Positions 1 to 7,149 of a DNA stretch of 21,236 nucleotides are shown piece by piece. Position 1 is the first letter of the stretch. Each line of letters starts with the position of its first letter. Source of the stretch: SIG588 sp045597045. Its GTDB lineage: Bacteria; Bacillota; Clostridia; Oscillospirales; Acutalibacteraceae. The notes below the pieces were generated by a model. The model was not told where the DNA came from. It saw only the letters and a list, made by a program, of their open reading frames with translations, and ran no database searches. The stretch covers positions 1 through 21,236 of the forward strand of contig JAZODN010000003.1 in NCBI GenBank assembly GCA_045597045.1. Direction: 5' to 3'. A program made the translations under genes and the position numbers.

Positions 1-2
1 TG

Positions 3-476
3 TTTTGTGTGGGATGCCAAGGGCAGGAAGAGCCCCCGAAAACGGAGGAAACCCCCATTTGGGAGCCGGAAGTGCCCGAGGTGATCGACCTTACGGTGCT
101 GCTGACTAAAGAGGATGTTGCCGAGGCGATTCCCACCCTCACCTTTGGCGACGGTATGCTGCAGGAACACGATACGGTGTGGCTGTTTTCTACCGAGGAT
201 TACACTACACAGGTATCGTTGATGGTGGAAGAGCCCACTGTGACTGCGGCAGAATACATCCTTTTGCTTACGGGACAATATCCGGCAGGCTCTCTGATCG
301 AAGCGCCGCAATTGGGCGAAAGCGCCTATTGGTGCGGCGAAAGCGGTGAACTGTTAGTCGCTTTTGATACGTATGTCTTTTCGATTGGCGTGCAATGCCC
401 CACATTGGATTCCGAAAGTCGCTTGCTTGTTGCGCGCCGGTTGGCGTTGAAGGTGCTGGAGCGCTTAGCAAAATAA
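3..476 (+). CDS. Putative lipoprotein, 5' end outside the window
   Basis: The reading frame is already open at the window edge and ends at TAA 474-476. The first readable residues are F-C-V-G-C-Q-G-Q-E-E. V-G-C followed by polar residues looks like the end of a lipobox, with Cys at 15-17 as the lipidation site, so most of the signal peptide probably lies before base 1. The GTG at 9 lies inside this lipobox and is unlikely to be the real start. The mature part is about 153 residues, acidic, begins with a Pro/Glu-rich linker, and has no motif I recognise. It would be an extracytoplasmic, membrane-anchored protein. It is separated from the next operon by several hairpins and a new promoter, so it belongs to an upstream unit. 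Function unknown; the lipoprotein call rests on the partial lipobox. Confidence 0.6.
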   Translation, partial: FCVGCQGQEEPPKTEETPIWEPEVPEVIDLTVLLTKEDVAEAIPTLTFGDGMLQEHDTVWLFSTEDYTTQVSLMVEEPTVTAAEYILLLTGQYPAGSLIEAPQLGESAYWCGESGELLVAFDTYVFSIGVQCPTLDSESRLLVARRLALKVLERLAK

Positions 477-491
477 AACGAAAAACCACAT

Positions 492-522
492 TGAGGCGCA
501 CTCCGCAGGGACGTGCGCCTCA
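492..522 (+). terminator. Hairpin after the first lipoprotein gene
   Basis: A perfect 10-bp stem (TGAGGCGCAC at 492-501 with GTGCGCCTCA at 513-522) encloses an 11-nt loop, 16 bases after the stop codon. The bases after it are only weakly T-rich (GTTGTATT), so this is a plausible but not ideal intrinsic terminator. It could also be an RNA-stabilising hairpin. Confidence 0.5.
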
Positions 523-542
523 GTTGTATTCGAAAGGAGAGT

Positions 543-582
543 CATATCGCAAACCGCGGTTTGCGATATGGCTTTCTTTCTT
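543..582 (+). terminator. 28-bp perfect palindrome followed by a T-rich run
   Basis: Bases 543-570 form a perfect inverted repeat without a spacer. The left arm CATATCGCAAACCG is the exact complement of the right arm CGGTTTGCGATATG. It is followed by GCTTTCTTTCTTG and preceded by a matching purine-rich stretch, so the stem can extend imperfectly. As RNA it would be a long hairpin with a T-rich tail, i.e. a second terminator. As DNA it is symmetric enough to be a protein-binding site. Confidence 0.5.
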
Positions 583-604
583 GTAAAACAGGGGACACAC
601 GATG

Positions 605-627
605 ACACTTTCAAAGTGTTGTTTTTT
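605..627 (+). terminator. Short hairpin with T6 tract
   Basis: ACACTTT (605-611) and AAAGTGT (613-619) are complementary around one base. The realistic stem is ACACT/AGTGT with a 5-nt loop. TGTTTTTT follows, which is the usual shape of a weak intrinsic terminator. No gene lies immediately upstream, so it would stop read-through from the first transcript. Confidence 0.4.
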
Positions 628-647
628 ATGGAGTGTCTGTCACCTTA

Positions 648-670
648 CCGCCCCGAAGGCGGCTGTTTTT
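648..670 (+). terminator. GC-rich hairpin with T5 tract
   Basis: CCGCC (648-652) pairs with GGCGG (658-662) across the loop CCGAA and is followed by CTGTTTTTG. It is a small intrinsic-terminator-like element upstream of the GntR-operon promoter. Together with the three hairpins before it, it would insulate that operon from upstream transcription. Confidence 0.45.
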
Positions 671-734
671 GTTATTGAAAAAAGTATAGCAGAGCCGATT
701 GAGAAAGGTGACAGAAATTTTTTCAAAATTCTTC

Positions 735-763
735 TTGACAAACCTTTGGGAAAAGTGTATTAT
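735..763 (+). promoter_or_regulatory. Sigma-A promoter of the gntR-ABC operon
   Basis: A perfect -35 box TTGACA (735-740), a 17-bp spacer and a -10 box TATTAT (758-763) precede the regulator gene. Transcription should start near 770, inside the palindrome at 764-783. The leader to the ATG at 799 is about 30 nt and carries the Shine-Dalgarno AGGAGGTG. Confidence 0.85.
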
Positions 764-783
764 TGTATTAGCGAGGTAGTACA
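764..783. promoter_or_regulatory. Probable YtrA-type operator
   Basis: TGTATTA (764-770), six bases, then TAGTACA (777-783) form an inverted repeat with one mismatch. It lies directly after the -10 box, across the expected transcription start. The half-sites resemble those described for YtrA-subfamily GntR repressors (GTACTA/TAGTAC type). The first gene of the operon encodes such a regulator, so autoregulation by steric block is the natural reading. Binding is inferred, not shown. Confidence 0.65.
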
Positions 784-798
784 GTAGGAGGTGACGCT

Positions 799-1173
799 AT
801 GCAATGGAAATTGGATAAATCCAAAGCACTGTGCCCACAAATCGGTGAGCAACTGTGTCTGGGTATTGCGATGGGCGAGTTCCGTGCAGGCGAGCGCTTG
901 CTTTCGGTGCGCGAGGTTGCGCTGGCAGCCGGGGTGAATCCCAACACGGTGCAGCGTTCGTTCGAATTGTTGGAGCAGGATGGCATCGTGTATTCCGTGC
1001 GCGGTTCGGGTTGGTACGTGGCAGAGGACGTTTCCCGTGCGCATGCCACGTTGCAGCGCCTATGGGAAGAGAAGACGGCTCTCTATTTTGCTGAAATGTC
1101 TGCATTGGGCATGCAGGGCGACGACGTTAAGAAATTTGTAGCGGCATGGCCGCCAAAGGAGGATGCGGTATGA
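799..1173 (+). CDS. GntR-family transcriptional regulator, YtrA subfamily
   Basis: A 124-residue DNA-binding protein. Residues 10-75 form the GntR winged helix-turn-helix (PQIGEQL, LLSVREVALAAGVNPNTVQRSFELLEQDG, then the wing VRGSGWYV). Only a short helical tail of about 45 residues follows. The lack of a large effector-binding domain is the hallmark of the YtrA subfamily, which usually represses the ABC transporter genes it is transcribed with. The ATG at 799 is preceded by AGGAGGTG at 786-793. The stop overlaps the next start (ATGA at 1170-1173), indicating translational coupling. The operator-like inverted repeat in its own promoter supports autorepression. In known relatives the inducing signals include cell-wall-active compounds; the signal here cannot be read from the sequence. 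Confidence 0.9.
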   Translation: MQWKLDKSKALCPQIGEQLCLGIAMGEFRAGERLLSVREVALAAGVNPNTVQRSFELLEQDGIVYSVRGSGWYVAEDVSRAHATLQRLWEEKTALYFAEMSALGMQGDDVKKFVAAWPPKEDAV

Positions 1174-1868
1174 GCGTGTTGTTGGAATGTGTCGGCCTTA
1201 CTAAGAAGTACGGTTCGGCAGTGGCGCTGGATAACGTGAGCTTCACGTTGGAAAGCGGCAAAATCGTGGGGCTTTTGGGCCCCAACGGAAGCGGCAAGAC
1301 CACCTTCATCAAAATCGTGAACGGGTTGCTGACTCCCACTGCGGGCCGCGTGACGGTCGGCGGTTTTGAGCCGGGAGTGGAGTCGAAGAAACTGGTGGCC
1401 TATCTGCCGGATAACAGTTATTTAAATTCTTGGATGACCATTCGGCAAATGGTGGCGCTGTTTGAAGATTTTTATGAAGATTTTCGCCCGGCGCTGGCCT
1501 TTGAAATGCTGGAACATTTGAGTATCAAACCGGATCACCGTTTGAAAACGCTCTCTAAGGGCAACAAAGAAAAAGTGTGTTTGATTTTGGTGATGAGCCG
1601 CAACGCGAAACTCTATGTGCTGGATGAGCCGATCGCCGGTGTGGACCCTGCTGCGCGCGACTACGTTATTTCCACCATCATCAATAACTACAACCCCGGT
1701 GCCACGGTGCTCATCTCCACCCATTTGATCGCCGATGTGGAGCAGGTGCTTGATGAAGTGCTGTTTTTGCAAAACGGTCATTTGCTGCTGCACCGTTCGG
1801 TGGACAGCATCCGTGAAGAAGAGGGCAAGAGTGTGGACGGTTTGTTCCGGGAGGTGTTTAAATGGTAA
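1170..1868 (+). CDS. ABC transporter ATP-binding protein
   Basis: A 232-residue nucleotide-binding subunit that would power the membrane protein encoded next. Visible motifs: Walker A GPNGSGKT (37-44), signature LSKGNKEK (128-135), Walker B LYVLDEP (148-154) with D-loop GVDP, and switch His185 in STHL. At the Q-loop position the sequence reads LPDN (79-82), so the usual Gln is Asp; I believe this also occurs in other GntR-linked ATPases. The start is the ATG at 1170, which overlaps the gntR stop and has AAAGGAGGA at 1156-1164. An upstream in-frame ATG at 1146 lacks such a site. The stop overlaps the next start by 7 bases. The length fits an exporter-type or YtrB-like ATPase. Substrate unknown. 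Confidence 0.93.
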   Translation: MSVLLECVGLTKKYGSAVALDNVSFTLESGKIVGLLGPNGSGKTTFIKIVNGLLTPTAGRVTVGGFEPGVESKKLVAYLPDNSYLNSWMTIRQMVALFEDFYEDFRPALAFEMLEHLSIKPDHRLKTLSKGNKEKVCLILVMSRNAKLYVLDEPIAGVDPAARDYVISTIINNYNPGATVLISTHLIADVEQVLDEVLFLQNGHLLLHRSVDSIREEEGKSVDGLFREVFKW

Positions 1869-2662
1869 AGAAACTGTATAAACACGAGATAGAAGCGTAT
1901 CTGCGTGTGTGGGTGCCGACGCAGTTGGTGCTGCTCGGCGTGGCGTTGCTCGGACGCATTATTCAGATGTTTGAATCGGATACCACGACATACAATATTA
2001 TCAACGGATCCTCCGTGTTTGCCTTTGTGCTGGCGGTGGTGGTATCCCTCGGGTTGACGTTTGTGTTTTCTATTGTACGGTTTTATAAAAACCTTTTCAC
2101 GGGTGAGGGGTACCTTACCTTTACCTTGCCGGTGACCCCAACGCAACATATTTTGACAAAACTGTTTGTCGCTTTACTGTTTCAAGTGGCTACGTTACTG
2201 GCGGTGCTGTTGGCTACGAGTGTGATCACTGCCGGTGACGTGTTTGTGGAAATTATCAAAGCGGCCGCCTATCTTTGGAAGACAGTGCAACGCGAACTCG
2301 GCTCACACCTGCCGTTCTACGTGGCAGAGTTGTGTGTGCTGCTGCCTGTGGCGCTGATGACCACCATGCTGCTGTATTACGCGTGCCTTTCGGTGGGACA
2401 GTTGACCCACAAAAATCGCGTGTTGGCAGCGGTGGGCGTGTATTTCGGCTATTATTTTGCCACCCAAGTGCTCGGTACGGTGCTGTTGGTGGTAGGGTCT
2501 GCCACCTCGTTGATTGGTGAGATCGAATTCTTCTTTTCCCACCATACCGCTGAGGCCGTACATTGGCTGTTTGGTGTGCTGATCGTGTGGTATGCGCTGC
2601 AGGGTGTGGCATATGCTTTCCTCACGCGCTACATTTTAAAACGCAAACTCAACTTGGAGTAA
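1862..2662 (+). CDS. ABC transporter membrane protein (putative permease)
   Basis: A 266-residue integral membrane protein with about six hydrophobic segments (roughly residues 20-37, 55-78, 100-125, 155-178, 188-215 and 235-258). It is encoded directly after, and overlapping by 7 bases, the ATP-binding subunit, so it is almost certainly its membrane partner. The ATG at 1862 has GGGAGGTG just upstream. It has no large extracellular domain and no substrate-binding motif that I recognise. The layout (GntR regulator, ATPase, one permease, then a lipoprotein) resembles small exporter or stress-response ABC modules of Firmicutes. Whether it moves a peptide, a lipid or an antibiotic cannot be told. 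Confidence 0.8.
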   Translation: MVKKLYKHEIEAYLRVWVPTQLVLLGVALLGRIIQMFESDTTTYNIINGSSVFAFVLAVVVSLGLTFVFSIVRFYKNLFTGEGYLTFTLPVTPTQHILTKLFVALLFQVATLLAVLLATSVITAGDVFVEIIKAAAYLWKTVQRELGSHLPFYVAELCVLLPVALMTTMLLYYACLSVGQLTHKNRVLAAVGVYFGYYFATQVLGTVLLVVGSATSLIGEIEFFFSHHTAEAVHWLFGVLIVWYALQGVAYAFLTRYILKRKLNLE

Positions 2663-2674
2663 GGAGGGGACGTT

Positions 2675-3430
2675 ATGTCGGTAAAAGCAAAACGCATACT
2701 CTGTTTGTTGATTGCCGTGCTGCTGTGCGGTTCACTGGTGGGGTGTAAAGAGTTGGATGACGCGCGTGCCCATCACGCGATTATGCAAGAAGACGGTACG
2801 GTTTTGTTGAACGGTAAGACGTATGTACCCTTGCCGTATCATGAGGATTTTAATCCGCTGATGGACTGGGTGGATTTGGTCGCCGTGACTGAGCCTGACG
2901 TGCCCGTGTTGCTGAAAGATATGTTTGCCTCGCTGCATTTTTACAGCAGCGATACGAGTGTTCTGAAAGACAGCCACATCCTTGGCTACAATGATACGTA
3001 TTATTGCCTGGAAGAGGATGCCGCGGAACTGATTGCCCGTATGGAGGCCGGTGTGCAATTGAGTAGCATACGCTATTTGTATTCCCATTGGGATCCCGAA
3101 GAGGAAATCTGGTCGGAGAAGGTGATGCGTTTGACCGAAGAGCAGGTGAACGCCGTGAAACGGGTGAAGGCAACCGTTTCGCCGTTCCCGGTGGGAGAAC
3201 CTGAAGGTGTCTGTGCCGTGAGTTTGGAATGGTGCAGTGAGGACGGCCTGTTCTCTCGCGTGTGCAGTGAACTTTATGAGCGTGAAGACGGTTATGCATT
3301 GGTCGATTGGCAAGAAAACGGTGACATACTTCTGTATAAGGTCCCGGCAGAATATAAAGCCATTTTTGACAGTATTCTCGCGCCGGCTGCCGAAAGCAGC
3401 GCCGCATTTGACAAATTCATGGGTTGGTAA
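2675..3430 (+). CDS. Lipoprotein of the gntR-ABC operon, unknown function
   Basis: A 251-residue protein. It has a clear lipoprotein signal: a positively charged start (MSVKAKR), a hydrophobic core and the lipobox LVGC, with Cys24 as the lipid-modified residue. The mature part is acidic and apparently globular, containing a stretch that reads like a small beta unit (EDGTVLLNGKTYVPLP). I do not recognise the family, and it does not look like a classical solute-binding protein. AAGGAGGGG at 2661-2669 sits directly before the ATG, and the gap to the permease is only 12 bases, so it is the last gene of the operon. A bidirectional terminator follows at 3467. It may help the transporter sense or deliver its substrate at the membrane surface; this is inferred from position only. 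Confidence 0.85.
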   Translation: MSVKAKRILCLLIAVLLCGSLVGCKELDDARAHHAIMQEDGTVLLNGKTYVPLPYHEDFNPLMDWVDLVAVTEPDVPVLLKDMFASLHFYSSDTSVLKDSHILGYNDTYYCLEEDAAELIARMEAGVQLSSIRYLYSHWDPEEEIWSEKVMRLTEEQVNAVKRVKATVSPFPVGEPEGVCAVSLEWCSEDGLFSRVCSELYEREDGYALVDWQENGDILLYKVPAEYKAIFDSILAPAAESSAAFDKFMGW

Positions 3431-3466
3431 TTTCTGTTGGCGAGAGGCGAAATCGAGCGCCTTATA

Positions 3467-3513
3467 ATAAAAAACGTCTCCCGATGCAGCAAGCATCGGG
3501 AGACGTTTTTTAT
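3467..3513. terminator. Bidirectional terminator between the lipoprotein gene and murC
   Basis: A perfect stem of about 21 bp (3467-3487 with 3493-3513) has a 5-nt loop AGCAA. It is flanked by A6 on the left and T6 on the right, so it works on both strands. It ends the plus-strand gntR-ABC operon and the minus-strand murC transcript; the murC stop codon (3510-3512) lies inside the stem. Confidence 0.92.
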
Positions 3514-4889
3514 TCGTTATCTTGCAGCAGCTTTAAATATTGCTGTGCACATTTATATACGTTGCCACCGCCCATGGTGAGCACTAAATCGCCGTCTTCA
3601 GCATGATTCTTCAAATAGGCAATTACGTCTTCAAATGTGGGGAGGTACCGTCCGTTTTGCATGAGCGCGGTGATGTCGGCCGAGGAAACGTCGCCGGCGT
3701 CCTGCTCGCGTGAACCCAAGATGTCGCACACCAAGGCTTCGTCTGCCAGTGAAAGCGCTGCGGCAAAGTCCGAAAGCAGCCGCTTGGTACGAGAGTAGGT
3801 GAACGGTTGGAACACCGCCCACACGCGGCGGTAGGGGAGCGCCTTTGCTGCGGTGAGGGTGGCTGTGATCTCGGTCGGGTGGTGGGCGTAATCGTCTGCC
3901 ACGGTGATGCCTCTTGCCTTGCCCAAGAATTCAAAGCGTCTGCCGGCGCCGCCAAAGGTGGCAAGACCTTCGGCGATCTGTTCGGCTGTGGCGCCGCACA
4001 GGTGTGCTGCCGCTGCCGCCGCCATGGAGTTGTGTACGTTGTGTGTTCCCGGCACACCTAAACGGATGTGCGTAAAGAAGTGTCCCTTGTGATACAAATC
4101 GTATTCGCCGAACGCGCCACCGTGGGTGCCGATGTTTTGTGCACTCCAATCGCAGGTAAGGGCGCGGCCGTACGTGACGAGTTTTTCGGCAGGGATATCG
4201 GCCACTGCTTGCATGGCCGGCGCATCATCGGCATTGGCAACAACGCATTGTTCCGCCCCTTCGGCAAATTTTTTGAAGGAGGCAATCACACCGTTCAGAT
4301 CGCCGAAATAATCCAAATGATCGGCATCGACGTTCAAAATCACAGCCACCGATGTTTTCATGTTGAGATAGTGGTCAAGGAACTCACAGGCTTCGCTCAC
4401 CATCCAGTCGCTTTTGCCGGCACGCCCGTTGGCGTTGATCAGCGGCAAGCGACCGCCGATGAAGATACTGGGATCCAGTTCTGCTTTCAGTAAGATCTGC
4501 GAAAGCATGGAGGTTGTACCGGTCTTTCCGTGGGTGCCGGCCACCGAAACGGTGTGCGCATACCGCCGTGTAAGGAGTCCCAAAAACACCGCGCGTTCCA
4601 TCAGCGGAATTCCTTTGGCGGCAGCCGACGCCAATTCCGGATGATCGGTGCGAATGGCGGCGGTGTATACCACCAACTCCGCATGATCGGCGTTGCCGGC
4701 CGCCAGTGGTAGCGACACGGTGATGCCGAGCGATTGCATGCGCTTTAAGTTATCTGAGGCATAGTCGTCCGAGCCGCTGACCTCATACCCCAGCGAAAGC
4801 AAGATCTCGGCCAAGGGACACATGCCTGAGCCGCCGATGCCGGTGAAATGCACACGGTGCACCGTTTTTAAAATATCCTGTTGTGACAT
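3510..4889 (-). CDS. murC: UDP-N-acetylmuramate--L-alanine ligase
   Basis: A 459-residue cytoplasmic Mur ligase that adds L-alanine to UDP-MurNAc using ATP, the first amino acid of the peptidoglycan stem peptide. Domain order is complete: N-terminal Rossmann domain with GIGGSGM (17-23) and SGSD; central ATPase domain with P-loop GTHGKTGTTS (118-127), SEACEF near 165-170 and NVDADHLDYF near 186-195; and C-terminal domain with DDYAHHPTEI and FQPFTYSRTK. Length is normal for MurC. The start ATG (complement of 4887-4889) has GAAAGGGTGG just upstream. The gene stands alone, transcribed away from recJ, rather than in a division and cell-wall cluster. It shares a bidirectional terminator with the convergent operon. 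Confidence 0.97.
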   Translation of the reverse strand: MSQQDILKTVHRVHFTGIGGSGMCPLAEILLSLGYEVSGSDDYASDNLKRMQSLGITVSLPLAAGNADHAELVVYTAAIRTDHPELASAAAKGIPLMERAVFLGLLTRRYAHTVSVAGTHGKTGTTSMLSQILLKAELDPSIFIGGRLPLINANGRAGKSDWMVSEACEFLDHYLNMKTSVAVILNVDADHLDYFGDLNGVIASFKKFAEGAEQCVVANADDAPAMQAVADIPAEKLVTYGRALTCDWSAQNIGTHGGAFGEYDLYHKGHFFTHIRLGVPGTHNVHNSMAAAAAAHLCGATAEQIAEGLATFGGAGRRFEFLGKARGITVADDYAHHPTEITATLTAAKALPYRRVWAVFQPFTYSRTKRLLSDFAAALSLADEALVCDILGSREQDAGDVSSADITALMQNGRYLPTFEDVIAYLKNHAEDGDLVLTMGGGNVYKCAQQYLKLLQDNE

Positions 4890-4924
4890 AAAAGGCCACC
4901 CTTTCTCAACGCGTATATATATTT

Positions 4925-4956
4925 AGTATAAAACAAAAACCGGAAAAATGGAACAC
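4925..4956 (-). promoter_or_regulatory. Possible murC promoter
   Basis: Reading the minus strand, TATACT (complement of 4925-4930) is a good -10 box 36 bases before the murC start codon. No good -35 box is visible at the expected distance; the best is a TTCCAT-like hexamer. The surrounding region is strongly AT-rich. The -10 call is reasonable and the -35 is uncertain. Confidence 0.4.
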
Positions 4957-5022
4957 CCAAAAGCAAAATTTTTTCTTTTTTTAAAAAATGCGGAAATTGT
5001 TGTTTTTTTATGGGTTTAGTGG

Positions 5023-5051
5023 TTGTATATTGTCTTGAAAAGTAGTATAAT
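5023..5051 (+). promoter_or_regulatory. Probable sigma-A promoter of the recJ operon
   Basis: A perfect -10 box TATAAT (5046-5051) lies 17 bp downstream of a partial -35 box TTGTAT (5023-5028). The AT-rich tract from about 4960 to 5070 could act as an upstream element. Transcription would start near 5058, giving a leader of about 34 nt with AAAGGAGG at 5075-5082 before the recJ ATG at 5092. It is the only obvious promoter for the six-gene operon. Confidence 0.65.
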
Positions 5052-5091
5052 AAATTACTAAATTATCTGTAAGTAAAGGAGGGCGTGACCG

Positions 5092-7149
5092 ATGGCGTTT
5101 AAACGGTGGGTATCTTCGCCGCTGGATAAAGACGGTGCGGCGGCATTGGCAGAAACGTGCGGTTTACACCCCTTTTTGGCCTTGATGCTCTCGCAGCGCG
5201 GCGTGACCGACGCTGCCGAGGCGGAAACGTTTTTATTGGGGGGAGAGCTTACGGATGACCCCTTTTGTTTTCAGGATATGGATGCCGCGGTGGAGCGCAT
5301 TGAACGCGCGATTGAAACGGGGGAGCGCATAGCGGTGTTCGGCGATTACGATGCCGACGGTGTGACTGCTACCGCCTTGCTGTATACCTACCTGCGCGAT
5401 AAAGGGGCCAACGTGACCTATCGCATTCCCAAACGCGACGGTGAGGGGGAAGGTTACGGCTTGCGCACCCACACGGTGGACGTGTTGGCTGCCGATGGCG
5501 TGCGCTTAATTGTAACAGTCGATAACGGTATCTCTGCCGTGGAAGCGGTGGAATACGCCGCCGCCTGCGGTGTGGACGTGGTGGTGACCGACCATCACCA
5601 GCCGCAAGAGGTGTTACCGCGTGCGGTTGCGGTGGTAGATCCGCACCGCGCTGATTGCGGCAGCGGTTTTAAGGAATATGCCGGTGTCGGTGTGGCGTTC
5701 AAACTGGTGTGCGCATTGGATGGCGATGAAGACGCTATGCTCAGCCGCTTTGCCGATCTGGTGGCCATTGGCACTCTGGCCGACGTGATGCCTCTTGTGG
5801 GCGAAAACCGCATACTCGTGCGAGAAGGGCTACGTGTGCTCGCACGTGGCGAACGTGTGGGTTTGCGTGCATTGGCCGAGGTGGCCGGTGTGGCGGATAA
5901 ACCCATCACATCGAGTGTGGCGCTGTTTTCGTTGGCACCGCGCATCAATGCTGCCGGTCGCATGGGAGATCCCTTCATTGCCGAACAACTGTTGTTGTCG
6001 CAGGATGTGGATGAAGCCGCACGCTTGGCAGGGGAGATCCAAACGCTCAACACGCGCCGCCAGGAGGTGGAAGGCGCGATATTGGCAGAGGTTACGACAC
6101 GGTTGGAGCAAGAACCGGAGCTGCTGAATGACCGTGTGCTGGTAGTGGAAGGACACGACTGGCATGCCGGTGTGGTCGGTATCATTGCTGCCCGTTTGTT
6201 GGAACGTTACGGCAAGCCGTGTTTGGTGCTGAACGTCAGCGAGGGCACAGCCCATGGATCCGGTCGCAGTTTGGCAGGTTTTTCACTGTTCGAGGCGTTA
6301 ACGGCGGTAGGGGATATGTTGGAAAACTACGGCGGGCATGAATTGGCTGCCGGTGTGACTCTTTCGGCCGATCGGGTGACCGAGTTCCGCCGCCGTATTA
6401 ACAGTTACGCCGCCGCCCACTACCCCGTGATGCCGGTGCCGGAACTGCGCTTGGATTTTAAACTGCGTCCCGGTCAAGTGGACGTGGAAAAACTGCAGTT
6501 GATCGCCGCGTTGGAACCGTTCGGAAGCGGCAATCCGTCGCCTGTGTTTCAACTTTCGGATATGAAACTCGAAAACATAACCCCTGTGGCAAACGGGCGG
6601 CATATGCGACTGGCGCTTTCACGTGATGGGGTGATGGTCAGTGCCATGAAGTTCCAGACAACACAGGCGGATTTCCCCGTGCCGTGCGGTGCGCGGTTGC
6701 ATTTGGCGGTTACGTTGGAACGCAACGAGTTCCGTGGGGTGGTTTCGCCATCGCTGATCATCAAAGATATTCGCTTTGCCGAAACCGATCAGGACACGTT
6801 TGTTCAGGACTTGGCAAGCGTGGCGGCCCTTATGCGGCATGAAGCGGTGGCGGATCCTGCTACCTGCCTGCCCGAACGGGCGCACACCACGGCGCTGTAT
6901 CGCTTGCTGCACGCCACGGGTGTGTGGCGCGGCACGGTGGAACAGCTGTGGTATGCCACCGGGCGCGGCATGCATCTGGCTCAACTGTTGGTTGCACTGC
7001 AAAGCTTGCGCGAAGCCGGCTTGGTACATGTAAACGATGGGGGCGATATGCTGACGATTTCGGTGATCCCCACCACGGGAAAAACCGATTTAAACGGCAC
7101 TCCCATTATGGAATTTATCCTTGGTTTGAAAGGACGGGAAACCGCATGA
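5092..7149 (+). CDS. recJ: Single-stranded-DNA-specific exonuclease RecJ
   Basis: A 685-residue cytoplasmic 5'-3' exonuclease acting in recombination and mismatch or base-excision repair. DHH-superfamily motifs in order: GDYDADG (84-90), VDNGI (143-147), the signature DHH (167-169), GTLADVMPL (227-235), RINAAGRMG (284-292), WHAGVVGI (357-364) and the DHHA1 motif GGHELAAG (414-421). An OB-fold region follows (about 450-560). The last roughly 110 residues extend beyond the core and contain a helical stretch (LPERAHTTALYRLLHATG...) as in longer Firmicutes RecJ proteins. The ATG has AAAGGAGG at 5075-5082. The stop overlaps the rel start (ATGA at 7146-7149), so the two are translationally coupled. 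First gene of the operon. Confidence 0.96.
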   Translation: MAFKRWVSSPLDKDGAAALAETCGLHPFLALMLSQRGVTDAAEAETFLLGGELTDDPFCFQDMDAAVERIERAIETGERIAVFGDYDADGVTATALLYTYLRDKGANVTYRIPKRDGEGEGYGLRTHTVDVLAADGVRLIVTVDNGISAVEAVEYAAACGVDVVVTDHHQPQEVLPRAVAVVDPHRADCGSGFKEYAGVGVAFKLVCALDGDEDAMLSRFADLVAIGTLADVMPLVGENRILVREGLRVLARGERVGLRALAEVAGVADKPITSSVALFSLAPRINAAGRMGDPFIAEQLLLSQDVDEAARLAGEIQTLNTRRQEVEGAILAEVTTRLEQEPELLNDRVLVVEGHDWHAGVVGIIAARLLERYGKPCLVLNVSEGTAHGSGRSLAGFSLFEALTAVGDMLENYGGHELAAGVTLSADRVTEFRRRINSYAAAHYPVMPVPELRLDFKLRPGQVDVEKLQLIAALEPFGSGNPSPVFQLSDMKLENITPVANGRHMRLALSRDGVMVSAMKFQTTQADFPVPCGARLHLAVTLERNEFRGVVSPSLIIKDIRFAETDQDTFVQDLASVAALMRHEAVADPATCLPERAHTTALYRLLHATGVWRGTVEQLWYATGRGMHLAQLLVALQSLREAGLVHVNDGGDMLTISVIPTTGKTDLNGTPIMEFILGLKGRETA

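Noticed and set aside
543..570. The 28-bp palindrome as an insertion-sequence end or attachment site
   Set aside because: There is no transposase, no second copy in the window and no target-site duplication; a terminator or binding site is simpler.
602..787. A 61-residue frame upstream of the GntR gene
   Set aside because: It overlaps two terminator-like hairpins, the sigma-A promoter and the operator, and has no ribosome site.
6924..7145. A longer N-terminus for Rel starting at 6924
   Set aside because: This part lies within recJ in another frame, has no family similarity, and the ATG at 7146 with its ribosome site gives the normal Rel start.
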